A stretch of 52,736 nt of DNA, from contig NZ_JABAFC010000027.1 in NCBI RefSeq assembly GCF_012843435.1, forward strand, positions 1-52,736, read 5' to 3'. Every line of letters starts with the position of its first letter. The stretch's first letter is position 1. The notes beneath the pieces were generated by a model. The model was not told where the DNA came from and ran no database searches. It was given only the letters and a program-made list of their open reading frames with translations. The position numbers were made by a program, and so were the translations under genes. Origin of the DNA: Psychrobacillus sp. BL-248-WT-3 (GTDB lineage: Bacteria > Bacillota > Bacilli > Bacillales_A > Planococcaceae). Of this stretch, positions 29,416 through 42,963 are shown in pieces.

Positions 29416-30675
29416 ATGAATATTCTTGTTATTGGTAGTGGAGGGAGAGAACATGCTATTGCTAAGCAGTTCCATCTATCTCCGTCTGTTCAGAAAGTGT
29501 TTGTAGCACCTGGGAACGCAGGGATGGAAAAGGACGTTCAAATTGTTCCGATTGATACGTTAGCTTTTGACGAGTTAGCCAATTTCGCAAAAGAAAACAA
29601 GATTGATTTAACGTTTGTCGGACCAGAACAGCCTCTTGCAGAAGGGATTGTAGATTTCTTCGAAGGTCAAGGCTTACGTATATTTGGCCCAACGAAGGCT
29701 GCCGCACAAATTGAAGGAAGTAAAACTTTTGCAAAAGAATTAATGGACAAATACAAAATCCCAACAGCTGCTTATGAAACATTTACAGAGGTAGACAAAG
29801 CAAAAGAATATATTGAACGTCTTGGAGCTCCAATTGTTGTGAAGGCGGATGGTCTTGCTGCTGGGAAAGGCGTAGTAGTTGCGATGTCGGTTGAAGAGGC
29901 GACAGCCGCAGTAGAGGACATGATTGGTAACCAATTGTTTGGAGAATCTTCCTCTCGTGTTGTTATAGAAGAGTTTTTAGATGGAGAAGAATTTTCATAT
30001 ATGTCCTTTGTCCATAACGGGGCTATTTATCCAATGGTAATAGCACAGGATCATAAACGTGCTTTCGATGGGGATGAAGGCCCGAACACCGGAGGGATGG
30101 GTGCATATTCCCCTGTGCCACAAATCTCTAAGGACGTAATAGAGACTGCTTACCAAACGATTGTGGAACCAACCGTTCAAGCAATGACTGCAGAAGGTTA
30201 TCCTTTCACAGGTATTTTATATGCTGGTCTTATCCTGACAAAGGAAGGTCCAAAAGTTATCGAATTTAATGCTCGTTTTGGAGATCCTGAAACTCAAGTA
30301 GTTCTTCCTAGAATGAAGAGTGATTTTGGTGAATTTATGGAAGCGTTGATGGAAGGAACGTCTTATCATGTAGAATGGTCCGACGAGGCAATGTTAGGTG
30401 TAGTAATTGCTGCTGAGGGATATCCAATGAATCCGGCAAAGGGTGCAGTGATTCCTAATTTAGATTATTTGACTGAAGAGGGACTACACATATTCCATGC
30501 AGGTACGAAGTTGCAGGATGGTGAGCTAGTAGCAAACGGTGGTCGTGTCTTATTAGTAGCGGGAAAAGAAGCAACCTTAAAGGCTGCACAGCAAAGTGTC
30601 TATGAAAAGCTATCTAAAACAGAGTGGAATGGTTTATTCTATAGAACCGATATTGGTTGGCGAACATTTAAATAA
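29416..30675 (+). CDS. purD: phosphoribosylamine-glycine ligase
   Basis: A 419-residue ATP-grasp enzyme making GAR. Motifs are VIGSGGREHAIA, VVKADGLAAGKGVVV, the DHKRAFDGDEGPNTGGMGAY signature and FNARFGDPETQ. It is the last gene of the operon, 17 bases after purH and just before a strong terminator. Confidence 0.97.
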   Translation: MNILVIGSGGREHAIAKQFHLSPSVQKVFVAPGNAGMEKDVQIVPIDTLAFDELANFAKENKIDLTFVGPEQPLAEGIVDFFEGQGLRIFGPTKAAAQIEGSKTFAKELMDKYKIPTAAYETFTEVDKAKEYIERLGAPIVVKADGLAAGKGVVVAMSVEEATAAVEDMIGNQLFGESSSRVVIEEFLDGEEFSYMSFVHNGAIYPMVIAQDHKRAFDGDEGPNTGGMGAYSPVPQISKDVIETAYQTIVEPTVQAMTAEGYPFTGILYAGLILTKEGPKVIEFNARFGDPETQVVLPRMKSDFGEFMEALMEGTSYHVEWSDEAMLGVVIAAEGYPMNPAKGAVIPNLDYLTEEGLHIFHAGTKLQDGELVANGGRVLLVAGKEATLKAAQQSVYEKLSKTEWNGLFYRTDIGWRTFK

Positions 30676-30681
30676 TTTGTA

Positions 30682-30717
30682 AAGAATGTCCGGTATAAGC
30701 TTGGACATTCTTTTTTT
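30682..30717 (+). terminator. terminator of the pur operon
   Basis: AAGAATGTCC (30682-30691) and GGACATTCTT (30703-30712) form a 10-bp stem ending in a run of T. Confidence 0.92.
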
Positions 30718-31186
30718 AGAAATGTGCGAGAACAGATTGTACTTCTCACGGAAGGTAATGTTTCATTAAGTGATAATACCTAATAATAGCAAAATGGAAC
30801 ATTTAACCACTTGTTTTAGTTTAGAGAAGCTAATGGACTTTGAAAGTGATACTAAGTCGGATCTTTATTTCCTATATACGTATGATTGAAGCGACAGGCG
30901 GGCCTTAAGTAGAGCTTGCTTATCGCTCACACCACAAAAAATTATTCGCTAGATAAGTGGGAATCTGCCATCACGTGTTAGTTCTAAACAATGACCTTTT
31001 TAAAATTTATCATAATTTCCTTTAAGGAGACTATTATATAAGAGAAGGCTATGCAATAGATATTCTAAACTATCATATGCAAACTTTACTTGTCTTTAAA
31101 ATAGAGATTATTCGGTCGATAAATATAGTAGCAGATAAATTTACCTATTTGTTTATCAGAATTTACAAAAAATATAATTCAACACT
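30718..31186. other. intergenic region with a remnant of the foldback repeat
   Basis: No gene is visible. CTTATCGCTCACACCAC at 30919-30935 is the reverse complement, with one mismatch, of the GTGGGGTGAGCGATAAG block of the elements at 27540 and 34514, so a decayed, inverted copy lies here. The rest is AT-rich and unremarkable. Confidence 0.55.
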
Positions 31187-31214
31187 TTGATTTACTAAAG
31201 TACTGTGCTAGTAT
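31187..31214 (+). promoter_or_regulatory. candidate sigma-A promoter of yerA
   Basis: TTGATT (31187-31192) and TAGTAT (31209-31214) are separated by 16 bases. The predicted transcript starts at about 31221, which argues for translation from 31255 rather than 31222. Confidence 0.6.
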
Positions 31215-31254
31215 TATTTTTATGAATAGAATATACGGGAAGGAGAAGGGTTAC

Positions 31255-32985
31255 ATGCATTATCCAATATGGAAAATCGAACATATAAGGCATCAAATAG
31301 AAGTGGTCAACGGTACAAAAGCACCCGACATTCTTATTAAGAATGCTACTTACTTACATAGCCATTTGAAAAAGTGGATAAGTGGAAACATTTGGATTGT
31401 CAAAGACCGCATTGTTTATTCTGGGTCTGAAACACCTCTAATTACGGATGAAACTGAAGTATACGATGCTGCGGGGCAAAAGATTGTACCTGGTTATATT
31501 GAACCCCATGTACATCCATTCCAGCTTTATAATCCACAAACATTTGCAGATTACGCTTCACAGCTTGGAACCACAACATTTATATCAGATAATTTAATCC
31601 TTTTCCTGATGCTTGAAAATAAGAAAGCGTTTTCAATAATGGATGAGTTAAAAAAATTACCCTTTTCTTTTTATTGGTGGGCTCGATTTGATTCCCAAAC
31701 AGAATTAGAAAATGAAGAGCAACTTTTTAACTCCAAAACAGTAGGAGAATGGATCAATCGACCGGATGTCATTATGGGTGGTGAGCTGACGGGATGGCCT
31801 AGATTACTATCCGGAGATGACCAGATGCTGTATTGGCTTCAGCAGGCTAAAACCAAAGGAATGAAAATCGAAGGACATTTTCCTGGTGCATCCGAGAAAA
31901 CACTTGCTAGAATGAGATTATTAGGGGCAGACGGTGACCATGAGTCTATGACAATCGAGGAAGTAGAAAGACGGATACTGCATGGTTATGCAGTTACCTT
32001 ACGTCATTCTTCCATTCGTCCAGATTTACCAAACCTACTAAAGGATATTTTAGAGAAGGATCTACGTATCTTTGATCATTTAATGATGACTACAGATGGT
32101 TCGACACCATCTTTTCATACTGACGGTGTAATGGACAAATGTATCCAGGTAGCATTAGATGCAGGTGTAGATCCGATTGATGCGTACTTGATGGCGTCAT
32201 TTAACGTTGCAAAGTACTATAATCTTTCAAATTTACATGGTGTTATTGCAACAGGTAGACTTGCAACATTGAATTTCCTAGAGGACGAGCGAAATCCTGT
32301 CCCAATCGCCGTTTTATCAAAAGGAGTATGGTTAAGAAAAGACGGAGAAAAAGTTCGTGGATTAGAAGAGGTAGATTGGTCTAATATGCCGCCGCTTCAG
32401 CTAGACTTCGATTTAACGGATAGCGATTTTCAATTCTCGATGCCATTTGGTATTGAAATGGTGAATGACGTCATTACTAAGCCTTATTCTATTAGTGTTG
32501 ATACAACGGACAATGAATTGTCTCAAAGTCACGACCAAAGCTTCCTGCTACTTATAGATAGAAATGGTAAGTGGAAAGTATCTACTTTAATCAAAGGCTT
32601 CGCAACGTCCTTAATGGGATTTGCTTCTTCCTATTCGAATACTGGGGATATATTATTGATTGGGAAGAGTAAAAAAAGTATGATGCAGGCCTTTGATGAA
32701 ATGAAGAAAATGAACGGCGGGATCGTCATTGTAGAAGATGACCAGGTTGTCTGTTCAATCAGTCTTCCAATAGGTGGAGGGCTTTCTGATAAGCCAATGG
32801 AAGAGCTTATAGAAGAAGAGATAGTGTTAAAGAGAGAACTAGCTAATAGAGGATTTAAGCATGGGGATGCTATATACACACTGCTGTTTTTACAATCTAC
32901 TCATTTGCCGTATGTCCGTGTAACTCAAAAAGGGATATTCGATGTGATGAAGAAGAAGGTTTTATTTCCAGCAGTAATGAGGTAG
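31255..32985 (+). CDS. adenine deaminase-like amidohydrolase (YerA)
   Basis: A 576-residue metal-dependent amidohydrolase of the adenine deaminase family. The metal-site strand reads PGYIEPHVHPFQLYNP, with GHFPGAS and SFHTDGVMDKC later and an adenine deaminase C-terminal domain (ITKPYSISVD, FATSLMGFASSYS). The start at 31255 follows AAGGAGAAGGG; the upstream ATG at 31222 has none. Bacillus carries the same gene after purD. Whether it deaminates adenine itself is uncertain for this subgroup. Confidence 0.85.
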   Translation: MHYPIWKIEHIRHQIEVVNGTKAPDILIKNATYLHSHLKKWISGNIWIVKDRIVYSGSETPLITDETEVYDAAGQKIVPGYIEPHVHPFQLYNPQTFADYASQLGTTTFISDNLILFLMLENKKAFSIMDELKKLPFSFYWWARFDSQTELENEEQLFNSKTVGEWINRPDVIMGGELTGWPRLLSGDDQMLYWLQQAKTKGMKIEGHFPGASEKTLARMRLLGADGDHESMTIEEVERRILHGYAVTLRHSSIRPDLPNLLKDILEKDLRIFDHLMMTTDGSTPSFHTDGVMDKCIQVALDAGVDPIDAYLMASFNVAKYYNLSNLHGVIATGRLATLNFLEDERNPVPIAVLSKGVWLRKDGEKVRGLEEVDWSNMPPLQLDFDLTDSDFQFSMPFGIEMVNDVITKPYSISVDTTDNELSQSHDQSFLLLIDRNGKWKVSTLIKGFATSLMGFASSYSNTGDILLIGKSKKSMMQAFDEMKKMNGGIVIVEDDQVVCSISLPIGGGLSDKPMEELIEEEIVLKRELANRGFKHGDAIYTLLFLQSTHLPYVRVTQKGIFDVMKKKVLFPAVMR

Positions 32986-32996
32986 GAGGCTTTAGC

Positions 32997-34055
32997 GTGT
33001 TAAAAAAATGGGGAATGATTGCTGTTGTTTGTGTTTTACTTTCAGGGTGTTCAAAGGAAGCAGTAATAGAGGAAGTAGTTGCTGAAGATATTAAAGAAGA
33101 GGTAGAGGAGAGTGTGGCTGAAATAATTGAAGAGGAACCGACAGTCTTGCCGTTCAATGCTCCATTTACTGGGGTTGGATCAGAAGAAGAGCTAAAGCAA
33201 AGACCAGTTATGGTAACTATCAATAATCATCCACAAGCACGACCGCAATCTGGGATATCTCAAGCAGATCTAGTTTATGAAGTCATTGCAGAGGGAAATG
33301 TTACTCGATTTTTGGCGGTTTTTCAAAGTGAGATTCCAGATAATATTGGACCAGTTAGAAGTGCTAGAGATTACTTTGTAGAGCTATCCAAGGGGTTAGA
33401 TGCCTTTTATGTGGCGCATGGCTATAGTCCAGATGCACAGAAAATGTTAAACGCTAGAGTAGTAGATAATATAAACGGTATGCAGTATGATGGAATCTAC
33501 TTTAAGCGTTCAAAAGAAAGAAAAGCACCACATAATTCTTATATTTCAGGTGAGAATATTTTAGCTGGAGCAGAACGAGTAGGGGCTTCAATGGAATTGA
33601 ACAAAATACCGACCTTCTCTTTCTTAGAATCTATAGATGGTGCGAAGATTGGAAATCCAGCTTCCAATATAACTATTCGCTACGGGAATGGTACTAGCTT
33701 TGAGAACGAATATAATTATGTTTCAGACGAAGGGATTTACGAAAGAAAGTCTGCTGGAGTGCTTACAACCGATAAGGAAAACGAGACTCCTGTAAAACTT
33801 TCAAATCTTATTTTTATGGAAATCCCACATAAAACCATTGATAATTCTGGGCGTCAGCAGTTAACATTAGCTAATGGAGGAAAAGCATATCTTTTCCAAG
33901 CCGGTATTATGAAGGAAATAGAGTGGAAAAATATAGAGGGCATATTGGTCCCTATGGATAATGGTGTACCAGCAAAGCTAGTTCAAGGGAAAACATGGAT
34001 TAGTATTGTTCCGACAAATCCTGGGATAGAAAATATGGTTAAGTATATACCGTAA
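32997..34055 (+). CDS. DUF3048 lipoprotein (YerB-like)
   Basis: A 352-residue membrane-anchored lipoprotein: lipobox LLSGC with Cys18, an acidic Glu-rich linker, then the DUF3048 domain (RPVMVTINNHPQARPQSGIS, GPVRSARDYFVELSKGLDAF, KAPHNSYISGENI). Start is GTG at 32997, behind AGGAGG. It follows yerA by 11 bases. Function unknown; order as in Bacillus. Confidence 0.9.
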   Translation: MLKKWGMIAVVCVLLSGCSKEAVIEEVVAEDIKEEVEESVAEIIEEEPTVLPFNAPFTGVGSEEELKQRPVMVTINNHPQARPQSGISQADLVYEVIAEGNVTRFLAVFQSEIPDNIGPVRSARDYFVELSKGLDAFYVAHGYSPDAQKMLNARVVDNINGMQYDGIYFKRSKERKAPHNSYISGENILAGAERVGASMELNKIPTFSFLESIDGAKIGNPASNITIRYGNGTSFENEYNYVSDEGIYERKSAGVLTTDKENETPVKLSNLIFMEIPHKTIDNSGRQQLTLANGGKAYLFQAGIMKEIEWKNIEGILVPMDNGVPAKLVQGKTWISIVPTNPGIENMVKYIP

Positions 34056-34080
34056 ACGACTAAAGAAAGGAATGAATACA

Positions 34081-34401
34081 TTGCAGATTGAAAAAATTAA
34101 AGGTAAACAAACAGACCAACTATTCAATGCTATTCTGCAGTTAAAGGATATAGATGAGTGCTATCGATTTTTTGACGACTTATGCACGATTAGCGAAATT
34201 CAATCACTTGCTCAGCGATTTGAAGTAGCCCATTTGCTTCGTTTAAAGAAAACTTATGAATCTATTAAAAAAGAAACTGGTGCAAGCACTGCTACTATTT
34301 CACGTGTTAGACGAGCATTTGATTATGGCAATGATGCGTATGACGAAATGCTAGATAGATTATATCCAGACGAGAAACCAGTGTTAAATAGAAAAGAGTA
34401 A
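34081..34401 (+). CDS. TrpR/YerC family DNA-binding protein
   Basis: A 106-residue protein of the Trp-repressor superfamily, with YRFFDDLCTISEIQSLAQRF and the recognition helix ETGASTATISRVRRAFDYG. The TTG at 34081 is preferred because AAAGG (34066-34070) is too close to the ATG at 34072 and because MQIEKIKGK matches the usual family N terminus. It closes the yerA-yerB-yerC unit. Its regulon is unknown to me. Confidence 0.87.
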   Translation: MQIEKIKGKQTDQLFNAILQLKDIDECYRFFDDLCTISEIQSLAQRFEVAHLLRLKKTYESIKKETGASTATISRVRRAFDYGNDAYDEMLDRLYPDEKPVLNRKE

Positions 34402-34411
34402 TAGAGAAGAG

Positions 34412-34445
34412 CTCTCTCCGAAACTTATTCGGGAGAGTTTTTTTG
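34412..34445 (+). terminator. terminator after yerC
   Basis: CTCTCTCCGAA (34412-34422) pairs with TTCGGGAGAG (34428-34437) with one bulge, followed by seven T. Confidence 0.88.
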
Positions 34446-34513
34446 TTTGTTAAGAGAAGTACCAGGGGAGGGTTGATTTATGATGCAAATAAATCTTTAT
34501 ATCAGAAAGTAGA

Positions 34514-34647
34514 ATTGATTTCCGCACCAGCCGGACGCTTTCCGTGGGGTGAGCGATAAGCCATCACCCATCGCTTACGCGCGTGGTTGTGATGTCTTAT
34601 CTGTCTCACTCATCCCACTGGAGTCGCCGTCTGGCGCTCCAATCAAT
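34514..34647. repeat. foldback intergenic repeat, copy B
   Basis: A 134-bp element closed by ATTGATT (34514-34520) and AATCAAT (34641-34647), with CCAG/CTGG next inside. The core 34533-34631 matches copy A at 27555-27656 with only a few differences, in the same orientation. It lies between the yerC terminator and the pcrB promoter, in non-coding DNA. Confidence 0.88.
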
Positions 34648-34902
34648 AAATGGGAGCGGCTTTAATGCATCGATAAAGTGCTTATAAATTTACTCGCATT
34701 AACAAAAGACGAAAACGGTCACCAAACCCGATTCATAATCTATTTATTTTCTTAATAGTCAGTTGAATGACACTTTTTTAGTTTATACAGTCACTATAAA
34801 AAAAGAAATGTTAATCAAAATCAACCAATAACTTTAACAAAACTAATTTTTATTACAAATTTGGATTCCTCATGGCTTATGAGCGATGTCAGCAGGTATT
34901 TT
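34648..34902. other. AT-rich intergenic stretch before pcrB
   Basis: I see no gene or repeat between foldback copy B and the pcrB promoter. Confidence 0.4.
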
Positions 34903-34911
34903 TGGTATAAT
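34903..34911 (+). promoter_or_regulatory. extended -10 promoter of pcrB
   Basis: TGGTATAAT is a perfect extended -10 element; no -35 is evident. It lies inside the longer open frame that starts at 34861, which supports the downstream start at 34951. Confidence 0.7.
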
Positions 34912-34950
34912 GGAGTAATGTTATCAAACAACAATTGTGTAGGTGAAAAA

Positions 34951-35631
34951 ATGGATTATAAAGAGTGGAGACATATATTTAAGCTAGACCCTGCGAAGGA
35001 GATTTCTTCTGAGGCATTAGAGAGGGTATGCGAATCTGGAACAGATGCTATTATTATTGGCGGTTCTGATGGCGTGACCTTAGACAACGTAATAGATCTA
35101 TTAATGAGAATTCGTAGATACGCAGTTCCGGTAGCGTTGGAAGTTTCTACGATAGATAGTATAACCCCTGGTTTTGATTTTTATTTTATTCCTAGTGTTT
35201 TGAACAGCACCGATACGAGATGGGTGAAGGACCTACATCATAAGGCAACAAAGGAGTTTGGTGAGGTTATGAATTGGGAGGAAATAATCCCAGAAGGCTA
35301 TTGTATTTTAAACCCTGACTGTAAGGCAGCTAAGTTGACACAAGCGGAGCCAGTTGAAACAATCGATGATATAATTGCCTATGCTCAAATGGTAGAGCAT
35401 ATGTTTAAATTCCCTGTCTTCTATATGGAATACAGCGGAAAATATGGTGACGTTCAAACTGTAGCCAAGGTAAGATCTGGTTTAAAACAAACCCAGCTCT
35501 TTTATGGTGGGGGCATTAAAACAGAAGCACAAGCCCGCGAAATGGCTGCCTTTGCACATACCATTATTGTAGGAAACCAAATCTACGATAATTTGAATGA
35601 AGCGTTGAAAACTGTTAATGCAGTAAAATGA
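34951..35631 (+). CDS. pcrB: heptaprenylglyceryl phosphate synthase
   Basis: A 226-residue TIM-barrel prenyltransferase that joins heptaprenyl diphosphate to glycerol-1-phosphate, giving an archaeal-type ether lipid precursor. Motifs are [25 protein letters not shown] and the phosphate-binding [11 protein letters not shown]. The start follows GTAGGTGA and lies about 35 bases after the expected transcript start. The length fits Bacillus PcrB (about 228). Confidence 0.93.
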   Translation: MDYKEWRHIFKLDPAKEISSEALERVCESGTDAIIIGGSDGVTLDNVIDLLMRIRRYAVPVALEVSTIDSITPGFDFYFIPSVLNSTDTRWVKDLHHKATKEFGEVMNWEEIIPEGYCILNPDCKAAKLTQAEPVETIDDIIAYAQMVEHMFKFPVFYMEYSGKYGDVQTVAKVRSGLKQTQLFYGGGIKTEAQAREMAAFAHTIIVGNQIYDNLNEALKTVNAVK

Positions 35632-35632
35632 A

Positions 35633-35661
35633 TTGAGGAAATAGATAGCCAAGGGTATAAT
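35633..35661 (+). promoter_or_regulatory. sigma-A promoter of pcrA
   Basis: TTGAGG (35633-35638) and a perfect TATAAT (35656-35661) are spaced by 17 bases, just after pcrB. A LexA-type box lies directly downstream. Confidence 0.8.
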
Positions 35662-35665
35662 AGAA

Positions 35666-35679
35666 AGAACAAATGTTCT
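35666..35679 (+). promoter_or_regulatory. LexA (DinR) box at the pcrA promoter
   Basis: AGAACAAATGTTCT is a palindrome with the GAACnnnnGTTC core of the Gram-positive SOS box. It covers the predicted transcription start, a position where LexA would block pcrA-ligA-camS expression until DNA damage. Confidence 0.75.
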
Positions 35680-35701
35680 TGTAGAGGAAGTGTAGTAAAG
35701 T

Positions 35702-39953
<4,252 letters not shown>

Positions 39954-39967
39954 AAGGAGTTAAAAGC

Positions 39968-41101
39968 ATGACCAAAAAATATTTAGTGTTAGCTCTTTTG
40001 ATTTTGGCGTTAGTTATAACGGGATGTACTCCGAATCAAAAAAAGGATACAGAAGTTGTGCAAAATACGGAGGAAGAAGCGAAAACAGTCGTGATTCCAA
40101 GTCTTCAGCTGGATGAAAACTATTATCGTACTTTGATGCCGTATGAAGAGAGCGCAAGCAGAGGCTTAGTTGTCTCAAACCTTAACACGAAATACGACAT
40201 GAAAGAAGTAGAATTAGGTCTCTTTCGTATTTCTCAAACAGAATTTTCCCCAGATAAGTATATGTTCCAAGAGGGACAATACTTAAAAAAAGACACCTTG
40301 CAGAAATGGCTGGCCAGAGAAGGTCAAACAAAGGAAGGGCTAAATCCGAATGATGAAGGCCTCACAGGAGAAGAAAAAGCATTAAAAACTCCTGTTTATA
40401 TCACTCATATTGTCGAACAAAACTATTTAGAGGTAGTGGACAATAAAGCTAGGTTAGCGGGAGTATCTGTAGGTCTTTCCTTAAATTCAATTTATTATTA
40501 TACAAAGGAAGAATATGGGGCAGTCTATGAACAAGCCCTAACAGATGAGCAAATCAAGCAGAATGGGGAAAGAATAGCTGAAGAGGTTGTTAATCGTATG
40601 AGAAAAATAGCTGGCCTGGAAGAGGTACCTATTGTTGTAGGTTTGTTTAAACAAAATAGTAATAATGCTATTGTTCCAGGTACTTATTTTGAATACGGTG
40701 TTGCTTCTAAAGGTGGCAACCTGTCTGATTGGAAGCCTATCAATGAAGAATATATTATGTTCCCGTCTTCCGAGGCTGAAAAAAAATATCGTGACTTAAA
40801 TACAGTCTTTAGTAACTTTAAGCGGGATGTGGAAGAGTATTTCTCTAATTATACTAGTGTTATTGGCACAGGATACTTTAAGGACGAGCAACTACAGAAG
40901 CTAACTATTGAAATACCAATACAGTTTTTCGGTTCTGCAGAGTTAATTGGATTTACACAGCAGCTTGCGGGATATATGAAAGCCAATTTCCCTGCTTCAA
41001 TGAATGTAGAAATTCAAGTGAACTCATTGGATGGTGCTGAGGCATTGCTAGTTAAAGAGGCTGGTGAAGAGGACGCATTTGTTCATATCTATAACCATTA
41101 A
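39968..41101 (+). CDS. camS: CamS family sex pheromone lipoprotein (YerH-like)
   Basis: A 377-residue lipoprotein: signal with lipobox LVITGC (Cys20), charged linker, then the CamS domain (YYRTLMPYEESASRGLVVSN, GLFRISQTEFSPDKYMFQEG). In enterococci the released signal peptide acts as a sex pheromone; here the role is unknown. It follows ligA by 14 bases, the usual order. Confidence 0.92.
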   Translation: MTKKYLVLALLILALVITGCTPNQKKDTEVVQNTEEEAKTVVIPSLQLDENYYRTLMPYEESASRGLVVSNLNTKYDMKEVELGLFRISQTEFSPDKYMFQEGQYLKKDTLQKWLAREGQTKEGLNPNDEGLTGEEKALKTPVYITHIVEQNYLEVVDNKARLAGVSVGLSLNSIYYYTKEEYGAVYEQALTDEQIKQNGERIAEEVVNRMRKIAGLEEVPIVVGLFKQNSNNAIVPGTYFEYGVASKGGNLSDWKPINEEYIMFPSSEAEKKYRDLNTVFSNFKRDVEEYFSNYTSVIGTGYFKDEQLQKLTIEIPIQFFGSAELIGFTQQLAGYMKANFPASMNVEIQVNSLDGAEALLVKEAGEEDAFVHIYNH

Positions 41102-41118
41102 GGAAACGATGCGTACTC

Positions 41119-41147
41119 TGTTCAACTAGTGTGAAAAATGATATGAT
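41119..41147 (+). promoter_or_regulatory. possible promoter of gatCAB
   Basis: TATGAT (41142-41147) is a fair -10, with only a weak TGTTCA 17 bases upstream. No terminator separates camS from gatC, so read-through is also possible. Confidence 0.35.
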
Positions 41148-41183
41148 TATTGTTATGGTTTATTGAATTCGGAGGTGTAAAAA

Positions 41184-41474
41184 TTGGCGAATATTTCAAA
41201 AGAAGAAGTAAAACATGTTGCGCATTTAGCTAGACTTGCTATTACTGAAGAAGAAGCGGAGATGTTTGCAGAGCAACTAGCTGCAATTACTAAGTTTGCA
41301 GATGAGCTGAACGAATTAGACACTACTGATGTAGCTCCAACTACTCATGTATTACCATTAGTAAATGTGCTTCGTGAGGACAAATCAGTACCTGGCTTAG
41401 AGCGTGAGAAAATGATGAAAAATGTTAAAGAAGAAGAAGCAGGACAAGTAAAAGTACCAACTATTATCGAATAA
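41184..41474 (+). CDS. gatC: Asp/Glu-tRNA amidotransferase subunit C
   Basis: A 96-residue subunit that stabilises GatA-GatB. The sequence [20 protein letters not shown] is typical. The start is TTG at 41184 after GGAGGTG. First gene of gatCAB, which makes Gln-tRNA from misacylated Glu-tRNA in bacteria without glutaminyl-tRNA synthetase. Confidence 0.96.
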   Translation: MANISKEEVKHVAHLARLAITEEEAEMFAEQLAAITKFADELNELDTTDVAPTTHVLPLVNVLREDKSVPGLEREKMMKNVKEEEAGQVKVPTIIE

Positions 41475-41496
41475 GAAAAAGTTAGGAGGGCATCTG

Positions 41497-42963
41497 ATGA
41501 CATTATTCAAACATTCAGCAGTAGAACTTCAAGATTTGATCAAAAAGAAAGAAGTATCTATTGAAGAGCTAACTGCTGAATCCTATAAAAGAATTAATAA
41601 AGTGGACGGAGAAGTTCAAGCTTTTCTAGCATTAAATGAAGAGCAAGCAACTGCTCAAGCAAAAGAAATGGATCAAGTTCCTTTCGAGGAAAGAGGCCCC
41701 CTTTTCGGAATGCCAATCGGAGTAAAAGACAATATCGTAACAGAAGGTATTGAAACTACTTGTGCAAGTAAAATTTTAGAAGGCTTTAACCCTATTTATG
41801 ATGCAACTGTTGTACATAAACTACGTGATGCTGGATTAATAACAATTGGTAAGTTAAACATGGATGAGTTCGCAATGGGCTCTTCGAATGAAAACTCTGC
41901 CTTTAAAAACACAAGAAATCCTTGGAATTTAAATCATGTACCTGGTGGATCTTCAGGTGGCTCGGCTGCAGCTGTAGCAGCAGGAGAGGTACCATTTTCA
42001 TTAGGATCTGATACTGGTGGATCTATTCGTCAGCCAGCTTCATTCTGTGGAGTTGTAGGGATGAAGCCTACATATGGCCGAGTATCACGTTTTGGATTAG
42101 TGGCATTTGCTTCTTCATTGGATCAAATTGGACCTGTTACACGTAATGTAGAGGACAATGCCTTTTTACTAGAGGCTATTTCTGGTTTAGATGCAAGTGA
42201 CTCTACTTCTGCAAATGTGGAAGTACCAAGCTTTACTAAATCATTAACAGGCGACATTAAAGGACTTCGTATTGCTGTTCCTAAAGAATATTTAGGACAA
42301 GGTGTTGGAGAAGCATCTAAGCAATCTGTTCTTGACGCACTAAAAGTTTTAGAATCACTTGGAGCAACGTGGGAAGAAGTATCGTTACCACATTCTAAGT
42401 ACGCTTTAGCAGCTTACTATTTATTGTCTTCTTCAGAAGCTTCCTCTAACTTAGCTCGTTTTGACGGAATTCGTTATGGCTTCCGTGCAGACAACGTAGA
42501 AAACTTAATGGAGCTTTATAAAGAAACTCGTGCACAAGGCTTTGGTGATGAAGTAAAACGTCGTATCATGCTAGGAACTTATTCACTTAGCGCTGGTTCT
42601 TATGACGCTTACTACAGAAAAGCACAGCAAGTACGTACTTTAATCAAGCAAGACTTTGACAATGTATTTGATAAGTACGATGTTATCATTGGACCAACGA
42701 CACCAACTCCAGCATTTAAAATTGGGGAAAATGTTAAGGATCCATTAACGATGTATGCCAATGATATTTTAACAATTCCAGTAAACCTTGCTGGCGTCCC
42801 TGGAATTTCTATTCCTTGCGGATTCTCAGACGGTCTACCACTAGGATTACAAATTATCGGTAAATACTTCGATGAAGCAACTATCTATCGTGTGGCACAT
42901 GCTTATGAGCAAGCAACAAGCTTCCATAAACAAACTCCGCAAATATGGGAGGGAGCAAAATAA
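41497..42963 (+). CDS. gatA: Asp/Glu-tRNA amidotransferase subunit A
   Basis: A 488-residue amidase-signature enzyme that frees ammonia from glutamine. The Ser-cisSer-Lys triad lies in GVKDNI (Lys), [14 protein letters not shown] and [23 protein letters not shown] precedes the ATG. Its stop overlaps the preferred gatB start (TAATG). Confidence 0.97.
   Translation: MTLFKHSAVELQDLIKKKEVSIEELTAESYKRINKVDGEVQAFLALNEEQATAQAKEMDQVPFEERGPLFGMPIGVKDNIVTEGIETTCASKILEGFNPIYDATVVHKLRDAGLITIGKLNMDEFAMGSSNENSAFKNTRNPWNLNHVPGGSSGGSAAAVAAGEVPFSLGSDTGGSIRQPASFCGVVGMKPTYGRVSRFGLVAFASSLDQIGPVTRNVEDNAFLLEAISGLDASDSTSANVEVPSFTKSLTGDIKGLRIAVPKEYLGQGVGEASKQSVLDALKVLESLGATWEEVSLPHSKYALAAYYLLSSSEASSNLARFDGIRYGFRADNVENLMELYKETRAQGFGDEVKRRIMLGTYSLSAGSYDAYYRKAQQVRTLIKQDFDNVFDKYDVIIGPTTPTPAFKIGENVKDPLTMYANDILTIPVNLAGVPGISIPCGFSDGLPLGLQIIGKYFDEATIYRVAHAYEQATSFHKQTPQIWEGAK

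Noticed and set aside
34861-34950. A 30-residue N-terminal extension of PcrB
   Set aside because: The extended -10 promoter at 34903-34911 lies inside it, so it would not be transcribed from that promoter.
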